DNA from: JAAXHF01 sp965242605
GTDB lineage: Bacteria > Desulfobacterota > Binatia > Bin18
Direction of reading: 5' to 3'
Assembly: GCA_965242605.1 (NCBI GenBank)
Contig: CBDESS010000004.1
Coordinates: 124,001-188,000, forward strand
Length of the DNA stretch: 64,000 nt
Made by a program: the position numbers and the translations under genes
The notes under the pieces: model-generated
Told to the model about the DNA's origin: nothing
Databases searched by the model: none
The model's input: the letters and a program-made list of their open reading frames with translations, nothing else
In this document: positions 19,657-28,723 of the stretch, piece after piece
Layout: the number at the start of each line of letters is the position of its first letter
Position numbering within the stretch: position 1 is the first letter of the stretch

Positions 19657-20120
19657 CGGCGCTTGGCCAAGACAGCGGCAAACGCGGCTTCAAGCTCGGG
19701 CTTGCCCAGGTCGGGAACACGCAGCTCAGAAAACCGCGGCGGCGGCAGACCGGCCGGTTCTTTGGGCGGTCTGGCCATGTCTTGGGGGCGGCCCAGTACG
19801 AAAAAAAGGGGCTTGACCGGCGGCGCTCCATGTTTGGCTAGCGCTTGGTTCAGGCTGCGCACGAGTCGTCCTTTGAGGAACTGGAGTTCCTGGATGACGG
19901 CCGGATGCGCGACGGTTACAAACAGCTTGCCGTGCTGCGCCTTGCTCGGCCAAGCCCTCTCGGCCACGGCCCGACCAACCGCCTCTTCCCAGACCTCCCA
20001 CACCCGGTAGTCCTCCACCCGACCCGTAATCGGCAGGTCAGGGACCAAGCTCTTGAGCACCTCGGCGGCCGACTTCCAGCCCGTGGCTTGGCGGGTGTTT
20101 TTCATACGCGGTTGCAGCAT
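19632..20120 (-). CDS. DUF721 (DciA-like) protein
   Basis: About 162 residues with the DUF721 pattern: VLKSLVPDL, RVWEVWEEAVGRAVAERAWP, KLFVTVAHPAVIQELQFLKGRLVRSLNQAL. In many bacteria this family includes DciA, the replicative helicase loader; members in other contexts are uncharacterised. ATG choices are 20120 or 20105, neither with a good ribosome site. The Pro-rich and basic C-terminus (LAKRRQRLAKKR) overlaps the end of the convergent FAD oxidase gene by 25 bp. Confidence 0.7.
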   Translation of the reverse strand: MLQPRMKNTRQATGWKSAAEVLKSLVPDLPITGRVEDYRVWEVWEEAVGRAVAERAWPSKAQHGKLFVTVAHPAVIQELQFLKGRLVRSLNQALAKHGAPPVKPLFFVLGRPQDMARPPKEPAGLPPPRFSELRVPDLGKPELEAAFAAVLAKRRQRLAKKR

Positions 20121-20198
20121 ACGACAAAAACACAAAAAAGAGAAGGAGATTCGCTGACATACTACCGTTAGCGTTTTTTGTCTTGACAATACCAGATA

Positions 20199-20438
20199 TT
20201 GGGGGATCTGTTTTCTGCGCTGCTGGCGTCAATTAAGGGAGTGCTGCTGCAAATCCCTCTGCTCGGCGACATGATCCGGCGTGTGCCGCAGATCCTGGAC
20301 AGACTGATCGCCTATTTCGCGCGTCACCCGTTTATGGCCCCGTTTGTGGAGTTTTTCCGGACGCTGGCCGCGTCCGGGGCACGCGTCCGAGAGGAGATTG
20401 CGGCGCTCCAGCGTCAGGCGACCGCGCTGGGTGGCTGA
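20199..20438 (+). CDS. Hypothetical amphipathic protein
   Basis: A 79-residue ORF from a TTG start (MGDLFSALLASIKGVLLQIPLLGDMIRRVP...). It is rich in alternating hydrophobic and basic residues, predicting amphipathic helices, with a C-terminal EEIAALQRQATAL coil. Not recognised. The following ORF in another frame continues a coiled-coil character, so this may be the start of a single frameshifted gene extending to about 21363. Confidence 0.35.
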   Translation: MGDLFSALLASIKGVLLQIPLLGDMIRRVPQILDRLIAYFARHPFMAPFVEFFRTLAASGARVREEIAALQRQATALGG

Positions 20439-20515
20439 ACAGCAGGTCGCCCGGAGACAAGCACCGACGGTGGTGCAGCCGCCTCCGCTGCTGCTGCGGG
20501 CCAGACGCGCAGACA

Positions 20516-21363
20516 TTGCCAGAGAATTCGTTTTCCGGTGCCAACTGGAGCAAGCGGATTACGCGCACCCAGGTCGCCTTGCTGACGGACCTCAATGAGC
20601 AGCGCCAGGCCGGCATCGAGGCGGAATTCCGTGTCCGGCAAGAGTTTGTACGGCGGAGGAAGACGCTTGAGGCGCAGATCCAGGACGCGGAGCGGGCCTT
20701 TGACTTGGCGTACAGGCAATTCAGCAGCAGAACGCTGCCGGAGACCTGAATCGGGAAGATTTTGCCCAGCAGCTCTACCGCGAGCAAGACCAGCTAACTC
20801 AGGTGTTGTTCGCGGCAGGCAACGAGGTGCGCCAACTCAACGCGGAGCAGCGCACAGCGGTGCGGCAGGCCGGGGAGCTGGCCCGCCGGCAGAACGAGAT
20901 GGTGTTTCATGCCCGCCGATTCCGGGACACCAGGGACTCGGTTGGTGACAACCTTGACAAAGATGTAACACCTGGAGTAAAAAGTTTTTTGACACACTTT
21001 AAAGGGTATCCATTTGAGGTAAAAATGGATACCCTTATGGATGGTATGGAGATTCTTGTCGTGGTGATCGTGCTGGGGTGGTTGGTCTGGTTACTGTTCT
21101 CCCCTCCGCGCCGGCCAAAAAAAGGTCCGCTCCAGGACTGCGCTGAAAAGGGGGCCGCGGTGCTGGCGTCTTCAGCAGACGCGTTGGGGAAGGTTGCGGA
21201 CGCGCTCAATTGGGTTGGGCGAGAGGTTGAAAAGCCTGTACGGCAGAAGCTGAGAGAGGAGGCGGCTGCGCGGCTGAAGCACGAGCGGCTGGGCGAAGCT
21301 GGTGGCGCGCAAAATGGAGCAGCTGCGGGCCCGGGCCAAAGCGCAGCCGCCCGCGCGAGGTGA
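20516..21363 (+). pseudogene. Coiled-coil / single-TM protein region, frame-broken
   Basis: The first frame (20516-20749) encodes RTQVALLTDLNEQRQAGIEA and AQIQDAERAFDLAYRQF, a coiled coil. Near 20735 the coil continues in the frame that runs to 21363 (AAGDLNREDFAQQLYREQDQ, then AGNEVRQLNAEQRTAVRQAG). That frame then gives a membrane helix EILVVVIVLGWLVWLLF (~21050-21100) and a Lys-rich helix region. The segment 20950-21045 is AT-rich and holds a long inverted repeat. An alternative is a new gene starting at ATG 21026. No family recognised. Confidence 0.4.
21002..21036. repeat. 14-bp perfect inverted repeat
   Basis: AAGGGTATCCATTT (21002-21015) is the exact complement of AAATGGATACCCTT (21023-21036), with a 7-base loop. 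It lies in the AT-richest part of the neighbourhood. The possible start ATG 21026 is inside the right arm, so the hairpin could mask or end a transcript. Confidence 0.6.
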
Positions 21364-21368
21364 CGAGC

Positions 21369-21806
21369 ATGGCCCATAAGACATTCCCCGCAGATTTTCT
21401 GGCGTCTGAACTGGTCAGCTGCTTGATTATGCCAGCAGTCCCGGCCGCGACGGCCAGCGTTACGTCCCTGTTTGGCCGGCAGGTTGACGTCAATCTTCTC
21501 ACGGCAAGCTGGCAAGGCGAGATGGAATTTGACCCAATCCCGCTGAAGGACGCTGGCAATCACCCGGAATTGCAGAGACTGAAAGACGAAATTCTGCCGT
21601 TTCTTGCGTTCAGCCAGATCCCAGGCAACACCTGGGACATCGATATCCGCAAAAGAGGAGGTGGTGGCTATGGCGGAGAGAGAGCCGAAGATGTGGCAGC
21701 AAGACGAGTTCTCAGACGAGCGGGAGATGGGCTTGATAAGTGCCGAGCCCCCAGGCCGTGCGTCAGGCGGCGTTCGCCTCACCCGCCACTTTACCCGGGC
21801 GGGTGA
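21369..21806 (+). CDS. Hypothetical protein upstream of nrdJ
   Basis: Starts at ATG 21369 (MAHKTFPADFLASELVSCLI...). About the first 95 residues look like a real globular protein (GRQVDVNLLTASWQGEMEF, HPELQRLKDEILPFLAFSQI). The last ~45 residues overlap nrdJ in another frame and are Arg/Gly/Pro-rich shadow-like sequence, so the true end may be near 21665 with an indel. Not recognised. It immediately precedes the nrdJ ribosome site. Confidence 0.4.
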   Translation: MAHKTFPADFLASELVSCLIMPAVPAATASVTSLFGRQVDVNLLTASWQGEMEFDPIPLKDAGNHPELQRLKDEILPFLAFSQIPGNTWDIDIRKRGGGGYGGERAEDVAARRVLRRAGDGLDKCRAPRPCVRRRSPHPPLYPGG

Positions 21807-24483
21807 GCAACCCTTCTCGGCGGTCGAATGGGAGCGGCGCAGCGCGGTCATCTCGGGAGAAAACGGGGAGGTCGTGTTTGAGCAGCACGAGGTCGAAATC
21901 CCCAAAGCCTGGTCTCAGTTGGCGACCAATGTCGTTGTCTCAAAATACTTTCGGGGCCCGCTCGGGACCCCTCAGCGGGAACACAGCGTGCGCCAGTTGA
22001 TCGGCCGGGTCGTCGATACCCTCACCGCCTGGGGCAAAAAGGACGGCTATTTTGCCGACGACGACAGCACCCAGATTTTCAGCGACGAACTCAGCCATCT
22101 GTTGGTTGAGCAGAAGCTGGCCTTCAACAGCCCGGTGTGGTTCAATGTCGGGGTTGAGCCGCAGCCGCAGTGCAGCGCGTGTTTTATTCTGTCGGTCAAC
22201 GACCAGATGGAGTCGATCCTCGATTGGTATCGCAAAGAGGGTTTTATTTTTAAGGGCGGCTCAGGCTCAGGGGTCAACCTGTCCCGCATCCGCTCGTCCA
22301 AAGAGCGTCTGTCGAGCGGTGGGGCCGCCTCTGGACCGGTCTCGTTTATGCGGGCGGCCGACGCGTCGGCGGGAGTCATTAAATCGGGTGGCAAGACGCG
22401 CCGGGCGGCCAAAATGGTCGTCCTGAATGTGGACCACCCGGATATTGTCGAATTTATTCAGTGCAAGGCCGAAGAAGAGCGGAAAGCCTGGACGCTGATT
22501 GAGGCCGGCTACGACGCATCAATTGACGGGGCGGCCTACAGCTCGGTCTTCTTTCAGAACGCCAACAATTCGGTCCGGGTCAACGATGCCTTTATGCACG
22601 CGGTGGTTGACCGCCGGCCCTGGTCAACCCGGTTTGTCACCACCGGACATGAGCATGAGACTTTTGCGGCAGCAGAGTTGTTACGCAAGATCGCCGAGGC
22701 GACCTGGCAGTGCGGTGATCCCGGCATGCAGTTCGATACCACGATCAACGCCTGGCACACCTGCCCCAACAGTGGCCGGATTAACGCCAGCAATCCGTGC
22801 TCGGAATACATGCACCTTGACGATAGTGCGTGTAATCTGGCCTCACTCAACCTCATGAAGTTCCTCAAGGACGACGGCGGATTTGACACCGCGGCCTTCA
22901 AACACGCGGTTGATATCAGCATGACCGCCCAAGACATCATCGTTGATAACTCCAGCTATCCCACGCCTGACATTACCGATAACGCCAGAGCCTTTCGCGA
23001 GCTGGGCCTGGGCTACGCCAACCTGGGCGCGCTGCTGATGTCCCTGGGCCTGCCCTACGATTCCGAAGCCGGACGGCAGTACGCCGGCGCGATTACGGCC
23101 CTGATGACTGGCCAAGCCTACCTCCAGTCGGCCCGTATCGCCCAACAGCTCGGCCCGTTTGCCGGCTATACGAGCAACCGTGAGCCTATGCTGGCGGTGA
23201 TCGACAAACACCGCTCGGCCGCCCATCAGCTTGACCCGTCTCTGGTGCCGCTGGAGCTGTTATCCGAGGCGCGCAGAGCCTGGGATGAGGCCCTGGCCCT
23301 AGGTCAGCGCGCCGGCTACCGCAACTCGCAAGCGACAGTATTGGCCCCAACCGGGACCATCGCCTTTATGATGGACTGCGATACAACCGGGGTTGAGCCG
23401 GACATCGCCTTGATCAAATACAAACGCCTAGTCGGCGGTGGGCTGCTGAAACTGGTCAACACCACGGTTCCCCACGCGCTGGCGCGGCTCGGCTACGCCA
23501 GCCGGGAGATCCAGGCCATTGTTGAATATATTGATGAGCAGGAGACGATTGAGGGCGCTCCTGGACTGCGCGATGAACACTTGGCGGTGTTTGACTGCGC
23601 CTTCAAACCGGCCCGGGGGAGCCGGGCGATCCACCACCTGGGGCATTTGCGGATGATGGGGGCGGTCCAGCCCTTTCTCTCGGGCGCGATCTCCAAAACG
23701 GTCAATCTGTCCAACGACGCCACGGTGGAGGATATTGCTGACGCCTATATGGAAGCCTGGCACCTGGGGCTCAAGGCGGTCGCCATCTATCGTGACGGGT
23801 GTAAGCGGGTGCAGCCGCTGGGGACGCACAAGAAGTCCGTCACGGTGGACAAGCCGTCCTCTACGGAGTTCAAACAGGAGAGGCGACGCCTGCCTATGGA
23901 CCGCGCCGCCGTCTGTCATAAATTTGAGGTGGTCGGACACGAGGGCTATATCCATGTCGGTTTTTATGAAGACGGGACGCCCGGAGAAATCTTTATCCGC
24001 ATGGCCAAGGAAGGTAGTACCATATCGGGCCTCATGGACTCGATCGCGACCCTGACCTCTGTGGCCTTGCAGTACGGCGTACCGCTGGACACTTTGGTGA
24101 ACAAGTTTGGCCACGTCCGCTTTGAGCCGTCCGGGTTTACCAGGAACCCGGATATCCCATACGCAAAATCGCTGATCGACTACATCTTCCGCTTTCTAGG
24201 CACCCGTTTCTTGTCAAGCGAGTTGAAAGAGGAAATCAGCCTGGTCGAAACGGTGACCGCCGCACAGCCCGCGGCTCAGACCCCGGGCCTCGCCCCTGTC
24301 GAGCCGGCGGCTGACCGCCCAGCCCCCGCGGAGGAGGTCAAGGTCTCGCACGACTTCCCGCCGGCCGCCACCTGGCAGGCACAGGCGGACGCGCCGAGCT
24401 GCGCCGAGTGTGGCTCAATCATGATCCGAAACGGGTCATGCTACAAATGTCTCAACTGTGGATCGACGAGCGGCTGCTCGTAA
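21670..24483 (+). CDS. nrdJ: Adenosylcobalamin-dependent (class II) ribonucleotide reductase
   Basis: Reduces ribonucleotides to deoxyribonucleotides by a B12-generated thiyl radical. A 937-residue protein from ATG 21670, preceded by GAGGAGGTGG. Features: ERRSAVISGENGEVVFEQ, KLAFNSPVWFNVG, CSACFILSVND, GGSGSGVNLSRIRS, NPCSEYMHLDDSACNLASLN (radical-transfer cysteine region) and a C-terminal extension. That extension ends in two CxxC-type pairs, CAECGS and CYKCLNCG, a zinc-ribbon-like and redox-active tail typical of long NrdJ. It needs no oxygen, so it works in oxic and anoxic settings. Confidence 0.95.
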   Translation: MAEREPKMWQQDEFSDEREMGLISAEPPGRASGGVRLTRHFTRAGEQPFSAVEWERRSAVISGENGEVVFEQHEVEIPKAWSQLATNVVVSKYFRGPLGTPQREHSVRQLIGRVVDTLTAWGKKDGYFADDDSTQIFSDELSHLLVEQKLAFNSPVWFNVGVEPQPQCSACFILSVNDQMESILDWYRKEGFIFKGGSGSGVNLSRIRSSKERLSSGGAASGPVSFMRAADASAGVIKSGGKTRRAAKMVVLNVDHPDIVEFIQCKAEEERKAWTLIEAGYDASIDGAAYSSVFFQNANNSVRVNDAFMHAVVDRRPWSTRFVTTGHEHETFAAAELLRKIAEATWQCGDPGMQFDTTINAWHTCPNSGRINASNPCSEYMHLDDSACNLASLNLMKFLKDDGGFDTAAFKHAVDISMTAQDIIVDNSSYPTPDITDNARAFRELGLGYANLGALLMSLGLPYDSEAGRQYAGAITALMTGQAYLQSARIAQQLGPFAGYTSNREPMLAVIDKHRSAAHQLDPSLVPLELLSEARRAWDEALALGQRAGYRNSQATVLAPTGTIAFMMDCDTTGVEPDIALIKYKRLVGGGLLKLVNTTVPHALARLGYASREIQAIVEYIDEQETIEGAPGLRDEHLAVFDCAFKPARGSRAIHHLGHLRMMGAVQPFLSGAISKTVNLSNDATVEDIADAYMEAWHLGLKAVAIYRDGCKRVQPLGTHKKSVTVDKPSSTEFKQERRRLPMDRAAVCHKFEVVGHEGYIHVGFYEDGTPGEIFIRMAKEGSTISGLMDSIATLTSVALQYGVPLDTLVNKFGHVRFEPSGFTRNPDIPYAKSLIDYIFRFLGTRFLSSELKEEISLVETVTAAQPAAQTPGLAPVEPAADRPAPAEEVKVSHDFPPAATWQAQADAPSCAECGSIMIRNGSCYKCLNCGSTSGCS

Positions 24484-24551
24484 GCAACAGTACCACGAAA
24501 CACGGCTCTGGCCCACGGACACGGGCGAGAGCCCCAAAGGGAGGACGGTGT

Positions 24552-25274
24552 ATGCCGATATTCGAACGGGGTGATATCAAGCTGTACTATGAAGAACATG
24601 GGGCAGGTTTTCCGATTTTGCTCATCGCCCCGGGCGGCATGCGCTCCGCGGTGTCCTTCTGGGATCAGGCCGCCTGGAACCCCATTCCACAGCTCGCCGC
24701 CCACTACCGCGTCATTGCCATGGACCAGCGCAACGCCGGTCAATCCAGTGCCCCGATCAGGGCAAGCGATAGCTGGCACGCCTATACCGAGGATCAGCTC
24801 GCCCTGCTTGACCACCTCGGTGTTGATCGCTTTCATATCGCCGGCATGTGTATCGGCGGCCCGTACTGCATGGGCCTCATCAAAGCGGCCCCGCAACGGG
24901 TCACCTCGGCGATTGTCTTTCAGACAATCGGTCTGTCAGACAACCGTCAGGCCTTCTACGACATGTTTGACGGCTGGGCTGAAGCCCTCAAGCCGGACCG
25001 CCCGGAGGTGAGTTCCGAGGTCTGGGAAACATTCAAAACGTCAATGTACGGTGGGAATTTTCTGTTTAACGTGTCAAAAGAGTTTGTCGCCCAGTGCTCC
25101 ACGCCCCTCCTCGTCCTGCTCGGCAACGACCTCTACCATCCGCCCGAAACCTCGCGCGAAGTCGCCCGTCTAGCCCAAAACGCCACGCTTATTGAACACT
25201 GGAAAGAGCCCCACGAGCAGCCCGCGGCCCAACGGGCCATAGCAGACTTTCTGGCCCAACACACGCCACGCTAG
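24552..25274 (+). CDS. Alpha/beta hydrolase with Cys in the nucleophile elbow
   Basis: A 240-residue alpha/beta-hydrolase fold: GFPILLIAPGGM (oxyanion region), YRVIAMDQRNAGQS, LLDHLGVDRFHIAGMCIGG, then LLVLLGNDLYHPP and the late His near KEPHEQPAA. The nucleophile position, normally G-x-S-x-G, reads GMCIGG, so Cys replaces Ser. Cys elbows occur in dienelactone hydrolases and in some uncharacterised members. ATG 24552 follows a GGGAGGACGG ribosome site; a longer upstream frame overlaps nrdJ and is rejected. Substrate unknown. Confidence 0.8.
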   Translation: MPIFERGDIKLYYEEHGAGFPILLIAPGGMRSAVSFWDQAAWNPIPQLAAHYRVIAMDQRNAGQSSAPIRASDSWHAYTEDQLALLDHLGVDRFHIAGMCIGGPYCMGLIKAAPQRVTSAIVFQTIGLSDNRQAFYDMFDGWAEALKPDRPEVSSEVWETFKTSMYGGNFLFNVSKEFVAQCSTPLLVLLGNDLYHPPETSREVARLAQNATLIEHWKEPHEQPAAQRAIADFLAQHTPR

Positions 25275-25287
25275 AGAGGAGCACCCG

Positions 25288-25754
25288 ATGAGTGAGACCA
25301 AAACTTCCCAACTTCCGCAGTGGATTACCGACCACCTGCAACGCTATCGTGAAACCGATGGGGCCAATGGCCATATGTAGGACTCTACTCCGGTCGGCGG
25401 TCCGGGGCGGGGCTCCTCCCGACCCTCCTGTTGACAACCCGCGGCCGCCGCTCAGGCACGCCCATCACCATGCCGCTGATCTACGGTGAGGCGAACGGCA
25501 ACTATATCATTGTCGCCTCAAAGGGTGGCGCGCCACGGCATCCCGGCTGGTATCTGAACTTGGCCGCCAACCCCCGGGTTGAGGTGCAGGTCCGCGACAG
25601 ACATTTTCAAGCCACCGCCCGCACCGCTGCCGGGCCAGAGCGAGCCAGCCTGTGGTACCAGATGCGCGAGCTCCATCCGCCCTACGATGACTATCAGGCG
25701 AAAACCGAGCGGGAGATTCCGGTGGTTGTCGTCAAGCCGCTCAGCGAGGGCTAG
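25288..25754 (+). pseudogene. Deazaflavin (F420)-dependent nitroreductase-like protein, broken
   Basis: Begins at ATG 25288 with an AGAGAGGAGCACCCG ribosome site: MSETKTSQLPQWITDHLQRY. A TAG at 25378-25380 replaces the Trp expected in GHMWD, and the frame then shifts near 25410. From there LTTRGRRSGTPITMPLIYG, IVASKGGAPRHPGWYLNLAANP and the C-terminus are intact to 25754. The family (Ddn/Rv3547-like) reduces substrates with F420H2. The LLM enzymes nearby could share that cofactor. A damaged gene, or two base-call errors. Confidence 0.75.
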
Positions 25755-25778
25755 GACAACGGCGGCCGACTCGGCGGC

Positions 25779-26327
25779 TCAGCCGGCCTGCGCTTCCCGG
25801 AGCACGTAGAGGCCGTTGAGCTGCCGGTAGCGTTCTCCATAATCAGTGCCATAGCCAACCACAAAGCCCCGGGGAAGCACAAACCCGATATGATTGACGC
25901 CGATCTGGCGTTGGGTCCGGTCTTCTTTTTTGACCAGCACACACACCGTCAGCGAGTGCGGCTGGGCCTGTCTCAGCCGGGGTATAACGGCGTCAAGCGT
26001 CAAGCCGGTGTCCAGAACAGTATCGACCAGGATGATATCCTGGTCATGCAGGTCCTGGTCGGGGTCGTGCAGCAGCCGCACCCGGCCCGAGGAGCTGCTC
26101 GCTGGGCCATAGCTGGCGGCCTGAATGAAATCAACCCGGACCGGGATATCCATCGCCCGGACGAGATCGGCCACAAACATGAACGCGCCTTTGAGAATCC
26201 CGACCACGAGCGGCTCGCGTCCGGCAAAGGTCCGAGAAAGCTGCCGGGCCATGGTCTGCACCCGGCCGGCGATCTGGTCCGGGGTGTAGACCAGGGCAAG
26301 AGGAGCGGGCGGGCGGGTCTGCATCAT
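25779..26327 (-). CDS. hpt: Hypoxanthine phosphoribosyltransferase
   Basis: Purine salvage: PRPP + hypoxanthine (or guanine) to IMP/GMP. The 182 residues are the normal length. The PRPP loop reads IILVDTVLDTGLTL (usual form VEDIIDTGLTL). The flexible loop region ASYG and the early LVVGILKGAFMFVADLVRAM are present, as is the base-specificity Lys/Asp region with NHIGFVLPRGFVVGYGTDYGE. The acidic pair in the PRPP loop is Asp-Thr rather than Glu-Asp, a mild deviation. Convergent with the Ddn-like remnant. Confidence 0.88.
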   Translation of the reverse strand: MMQTRPPAPLALVYTPDQIAGRVQTMARQLSRTFAGREPLVVGILKGAFMFVADLVRAMDIPVRVDFIQAASYGPASSSSGRVRLLHDPDQDLHDQDIILVDTVLDTGLTLDAVIPRLRQAQPHSLTVCVLVKKEDRTQRQIGVNHIGFVLPRGFVVGYGTDYGERYRQLNGLYVLREAQAG

Positions 26328-26539
26328 AGCCTGTCTCTAGCACCATTTTGCGGCCGACCCAATACATCGCGGCGTCTCCACAAGTATGTCCACGGCATAG
26401 GACCGCGTCTCAAACCATCCGGCCTAGCGGCAGGCCAAGGAACGGCCTGGCAGTCCTGCGCACCCCCAAAACCCAGCCTCGCACCGGCCGGGCGTATGAA
26501 CCCAAACAAGCTGCGAGCGGCGGACCGAGCCGTGGCCGC

Positions 26540-26728
26540 TCAGTTGCTCCGGGTCAGGGCCACCTGCTCCGGGTACATATACGAAATGGCATAGATCACC
26601 TGCCGGCCAGAGGACTTCCGCATCGTGATCTGTTTGGGCCTCGGGTGTGGCGTGACATGCAAAATAAAACCGTTACGCGCGGTGAGCAGTCGGAACGGTT
26701 GTGTCACCTGGGGCGGCTTGTCTTCCAT
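26540..26728 (-). CDS. Small hypothetical protein
   Basis: A 62-residue ORF from ATG 26728 (MEDKPPQVTQPFRLLTARNG...), 4 bp after the stop of the small ORF at 26733 on the same strand. It is basic with alternating strands (GFILHVTPHP, RQVIYAISYMYP). Tight spacing suggests a two-gene unit. Not recognised. Confidence 0.45.
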   Translation of the reverse strand: MEDKPPQVTQPFRLLTARNGFILHVTPHPRPKQITMRKSSGRQVIYAISYMYPEQVALTRSN

Positions 26729-26732
26729 GTTG

Positions 26733-26951
26733 CTAATGCCCCACCTCTTTCTCAAAGGGATCATCGGTTTCCTCAGCCTGATCGATCAGATAGCTCAACT
26801 CGCGAAAGGCTTCATGGACATGATGGGCAACAGCCAGCAGCGAGCCGTAGGCCTCTTCGTCTGGATCATACTGTTTGAGATGCTCATTGACCATGCGCAG
26901 GAGGTCGCGCATCTGCTCTTCTGCACTCCAAAGATGCTCGCACGAAGCCAC
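26733..26951 (-). CDS. Small acidic helical protein
   Basis: A 72-residue ORF. I place the start at GTG 26951 because an excellent AAGGAGG site lies 6 bases before it; an ATG-type extension to 26996 would bury that site. The protein is helical and acidic (SAEEQMRDLLRMVNEHLKQY, then AVAHHVHEAFRELSYLIDQA). Not recognised. It probably forms an operon with the 62-residue ORF that follows. Confidence 0.5.
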   Translation of the reverse strand: MASCEHLWSAEEQMRDLLRMVNEHLKQYDPDEEAYGSLLAVAHHVHEAFRELSYLIDQAEETDDPFEKEVGH

Positions 26952-27094
26952 GGCGTCCTCCTTCCAGTGTTCCTGCGCGGGCATTCTAGCGGACAATTGC
27001 CACCCCGCCTAGATACAGGCCCGGCACGGCCCGGATTGCAGACAGCGGCGAAGCTCGCTATGCAGAGAGAAACACCTGCACATGGGAGGACACC

Positions 27095-27868
27095 GTGCGA
27101 ACATGGCTGCTCAGCTGGATATGGCTCGGTCTGGGGCTCCTGGGGCTGCCCGGGGCCGAGGCTCAGGATCGGATGAGTCGGGGCATGGGCTACGAAGAGA
27201 CCATGCGCTGGAGTGAGGCGGTCTCTGAGTACACCGAGCTGCTCAAGGAACAGCCCGAGCACGTCGAAGCGCGCTACCGTCTAGGCGTGGTGTATGAAAA
27301 GCTGGGGGCCATTGACACGGCCCTGAACTGGTACCGGGAGGTTGTGAACCGCACGCCCGAGCACGCCGGCGCGCGCACCGCCCTGGCCGGCTACTATGTG
27401 AAGCGGGGGGCCGAGCTGCGGCGCAACAAGAAGCCGGCCGAGGCTGCCCGGGCCTTTCAGCAAGCCCTGCACTACGAGCCGGACTCGGCCTCAGTCCATT
27501 TTGAGTTGGGTCAGGAGTTGATCAAAACCGGCCAACAGGACGAGGCTGTTGAGGCCTATAAAGAGGCCCTTCGGCTCGAGCCGAATATGAGCGCCGCCCA
27601 TAACCAGCTGGCCAAGGTGTATGCCGAGAAGGGCCTGTATCAAGAGGCCCGGCACGAGTATGAAGAGGTCGTCCGGCTCAACCCGGACGACCCGGAGGCT
27701 CATCATGGCCTCGGCGCGGTGTATAGCAGATTAGGCCAGCGCGACGAGGCGATCACCACCCTGGAGAAATCCTGGAAGGGCTATTTGAAGCTTGGCCGCC
27801 GCGATCTGGCCCGGCCCGCGTTTGAGCTCCAGAAAAAGCTGATGGCCGAACGACTCGCCGACCAATAA
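27095..27868 (+). CDS. Secreted tetratricopeptide-repeat protein
   Basis: A 257-residue protein from GTG 27095 (GGGAGGACACC upstream). Residues 1-24 (RTWLLSWIWLGLGLLGLPGAEA) form a signal peptide. The rest is about six TPR units: EAVSEYTELLKEQPEHVEAR, YRLGVVYEKLGAIDTALNWY, EAARAFQQALHYEPDSASVH, EAVEAYKEALRLEPN, EARHEYEEVVRLNPDDPEAH and GQRDEAITTLEKSWKGY. A periplasmic scaffold for protein-protein contacts is likely; its partner is unknown. It lies head-to-tail against the hopanoid genes on the other strand. Confidence 0.85.
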   Translation: MRTWLLSWIWLGLGLLGLPGAEAQDRMSRGMGYEETMRWSEAVSEYTELLKEQPEHVEARYRLGVVYEKLGAIDTALNWYREVVNRTPEHAGARTALAGYYVKRGAELRRNKKPAEAARAFQQALHYEPDSASVHFELGQELIKTGQQDEAVEAYKEALRLEPNMSAAHNQLAKVYAEKGLYQEARHEYEEVVRLNPDDPEAHHGLGAVYSRLGQRDEAITTLEKSWKGYLKLGRRDLARPAFELQKKLMAERLADQ

Positions 27869-27902
27869 CATACCCGAAGACATCGGACGGTCGGGCGTCC
27901 AC

Positions 27903-28661
27903 TCAGGACACGCACAGAGCCGGCAGCAGGGTGCGGCACAAGCGGGTGATTGTCTGGGCGACCGTGGCGCGGACACGCCCGAGGGCGAGCAGGACGGGCA
28001 GAGAACGGGGCTGGGTCAGGAGCCGGGAGGCCGCCTTGAGGGGGCGGATATCGCCCTCGGGTGTGGCCAGCCCTGTAACGGCGGGTAAGGACAGCCCGAG
28101 CGGGTCGAGAATCACCCGCAGGGGCAAAAAAGGCAGCGCCCGGGCCTCGGCAAACGCGGCGTGTACCCCGCTTTCCATCTCGACCGCAACCGCTCCGGTG
28201 CGCCGGCCGTGGCGGGCTTTTTCCTGGCTGCTGAGCAGCGCCCGCGGGCTGCTCAAGAGCGGTCCGTTGACCACCGCAATGTTGGCTCGCGCGGCTCCGG
28301 ACCGCGCTTGACCGAGCAAACCGGGATGGGTGGGAAAGCGGTCGAGGTGAGAGGGTAAGCCGGCCGCATACATCCGCACCTCGGGTGCCAGCACGAGTTG
28401 GCCCGAAACCAACTCCGCCCGCAGGGCACCGGCACAACCGACCGACACCACGGCCGACAGGGGCATGTCCTGCAATCGCTCAAGCGCGAGCCGTGTCCGG
28501 CGCGGGCCGACCCCTCCGGTCATGACCACCACCTCGTGTTGACCCGCCATTCCCCGCCACACCCGTTTGTCTTCGCGCCTGAGCTGACGCAGGGCAGCTC
28601 GCACAGCGGCACTCTCCCAGGACAGCGCTGTCAAAACGGCCAGGGGCAGCGCGGCGTGCAT
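27903..28661 (-). CDS. hpnG: Hopanoid-associated nucleosidase/phosphorylase
   Basis: A 252-residue member of the PNP/UDP phosphorylase fold: VVVMTGGVGPRRTRLALERL, VVSVGCAGALRAEL and the base-binding AVAVEMESGVHAAF, where VEMES is the family signature. HpnG removes adenine from adenosylhopane on the way to bacteriohopanetetrol. Assignment rests on the fold plus the neighbours hpnB and hpnA, third in a minus-strand trio. HpnH, the radical SAM enzyme making adenosylhopane, is not in this window. Confidence 0.75.
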   Translation of the reverse strand: MHAALPLAVLTALSWESAAVRAALRQLRREDKRVWRGMAGQHEVVVMTGGVGPRRTRLALERLQDMPLSAVVSVGCAGALRAELVSGQLVLAPEVRMYAAGLPSHLDRFPTHPGLLGQARSGAARANIAVVNGPLLSSPRALLSSQEKARHGRRTGAVAVEMESGVHAAFAEARALPFLPLRVILDPLGLSLPAVTGLATPEGDIRPLKAASRLLTQPRSLPVLLALGRVRATVAQTITRLCRTLLPALCVS

Positions 28662-28723
28662 GGGCAGGCTCCAGAGAGTGCGGTCAATGCCAGACAGGTC
28701 TCAACTCTGAGGCAGCGCTGAGA

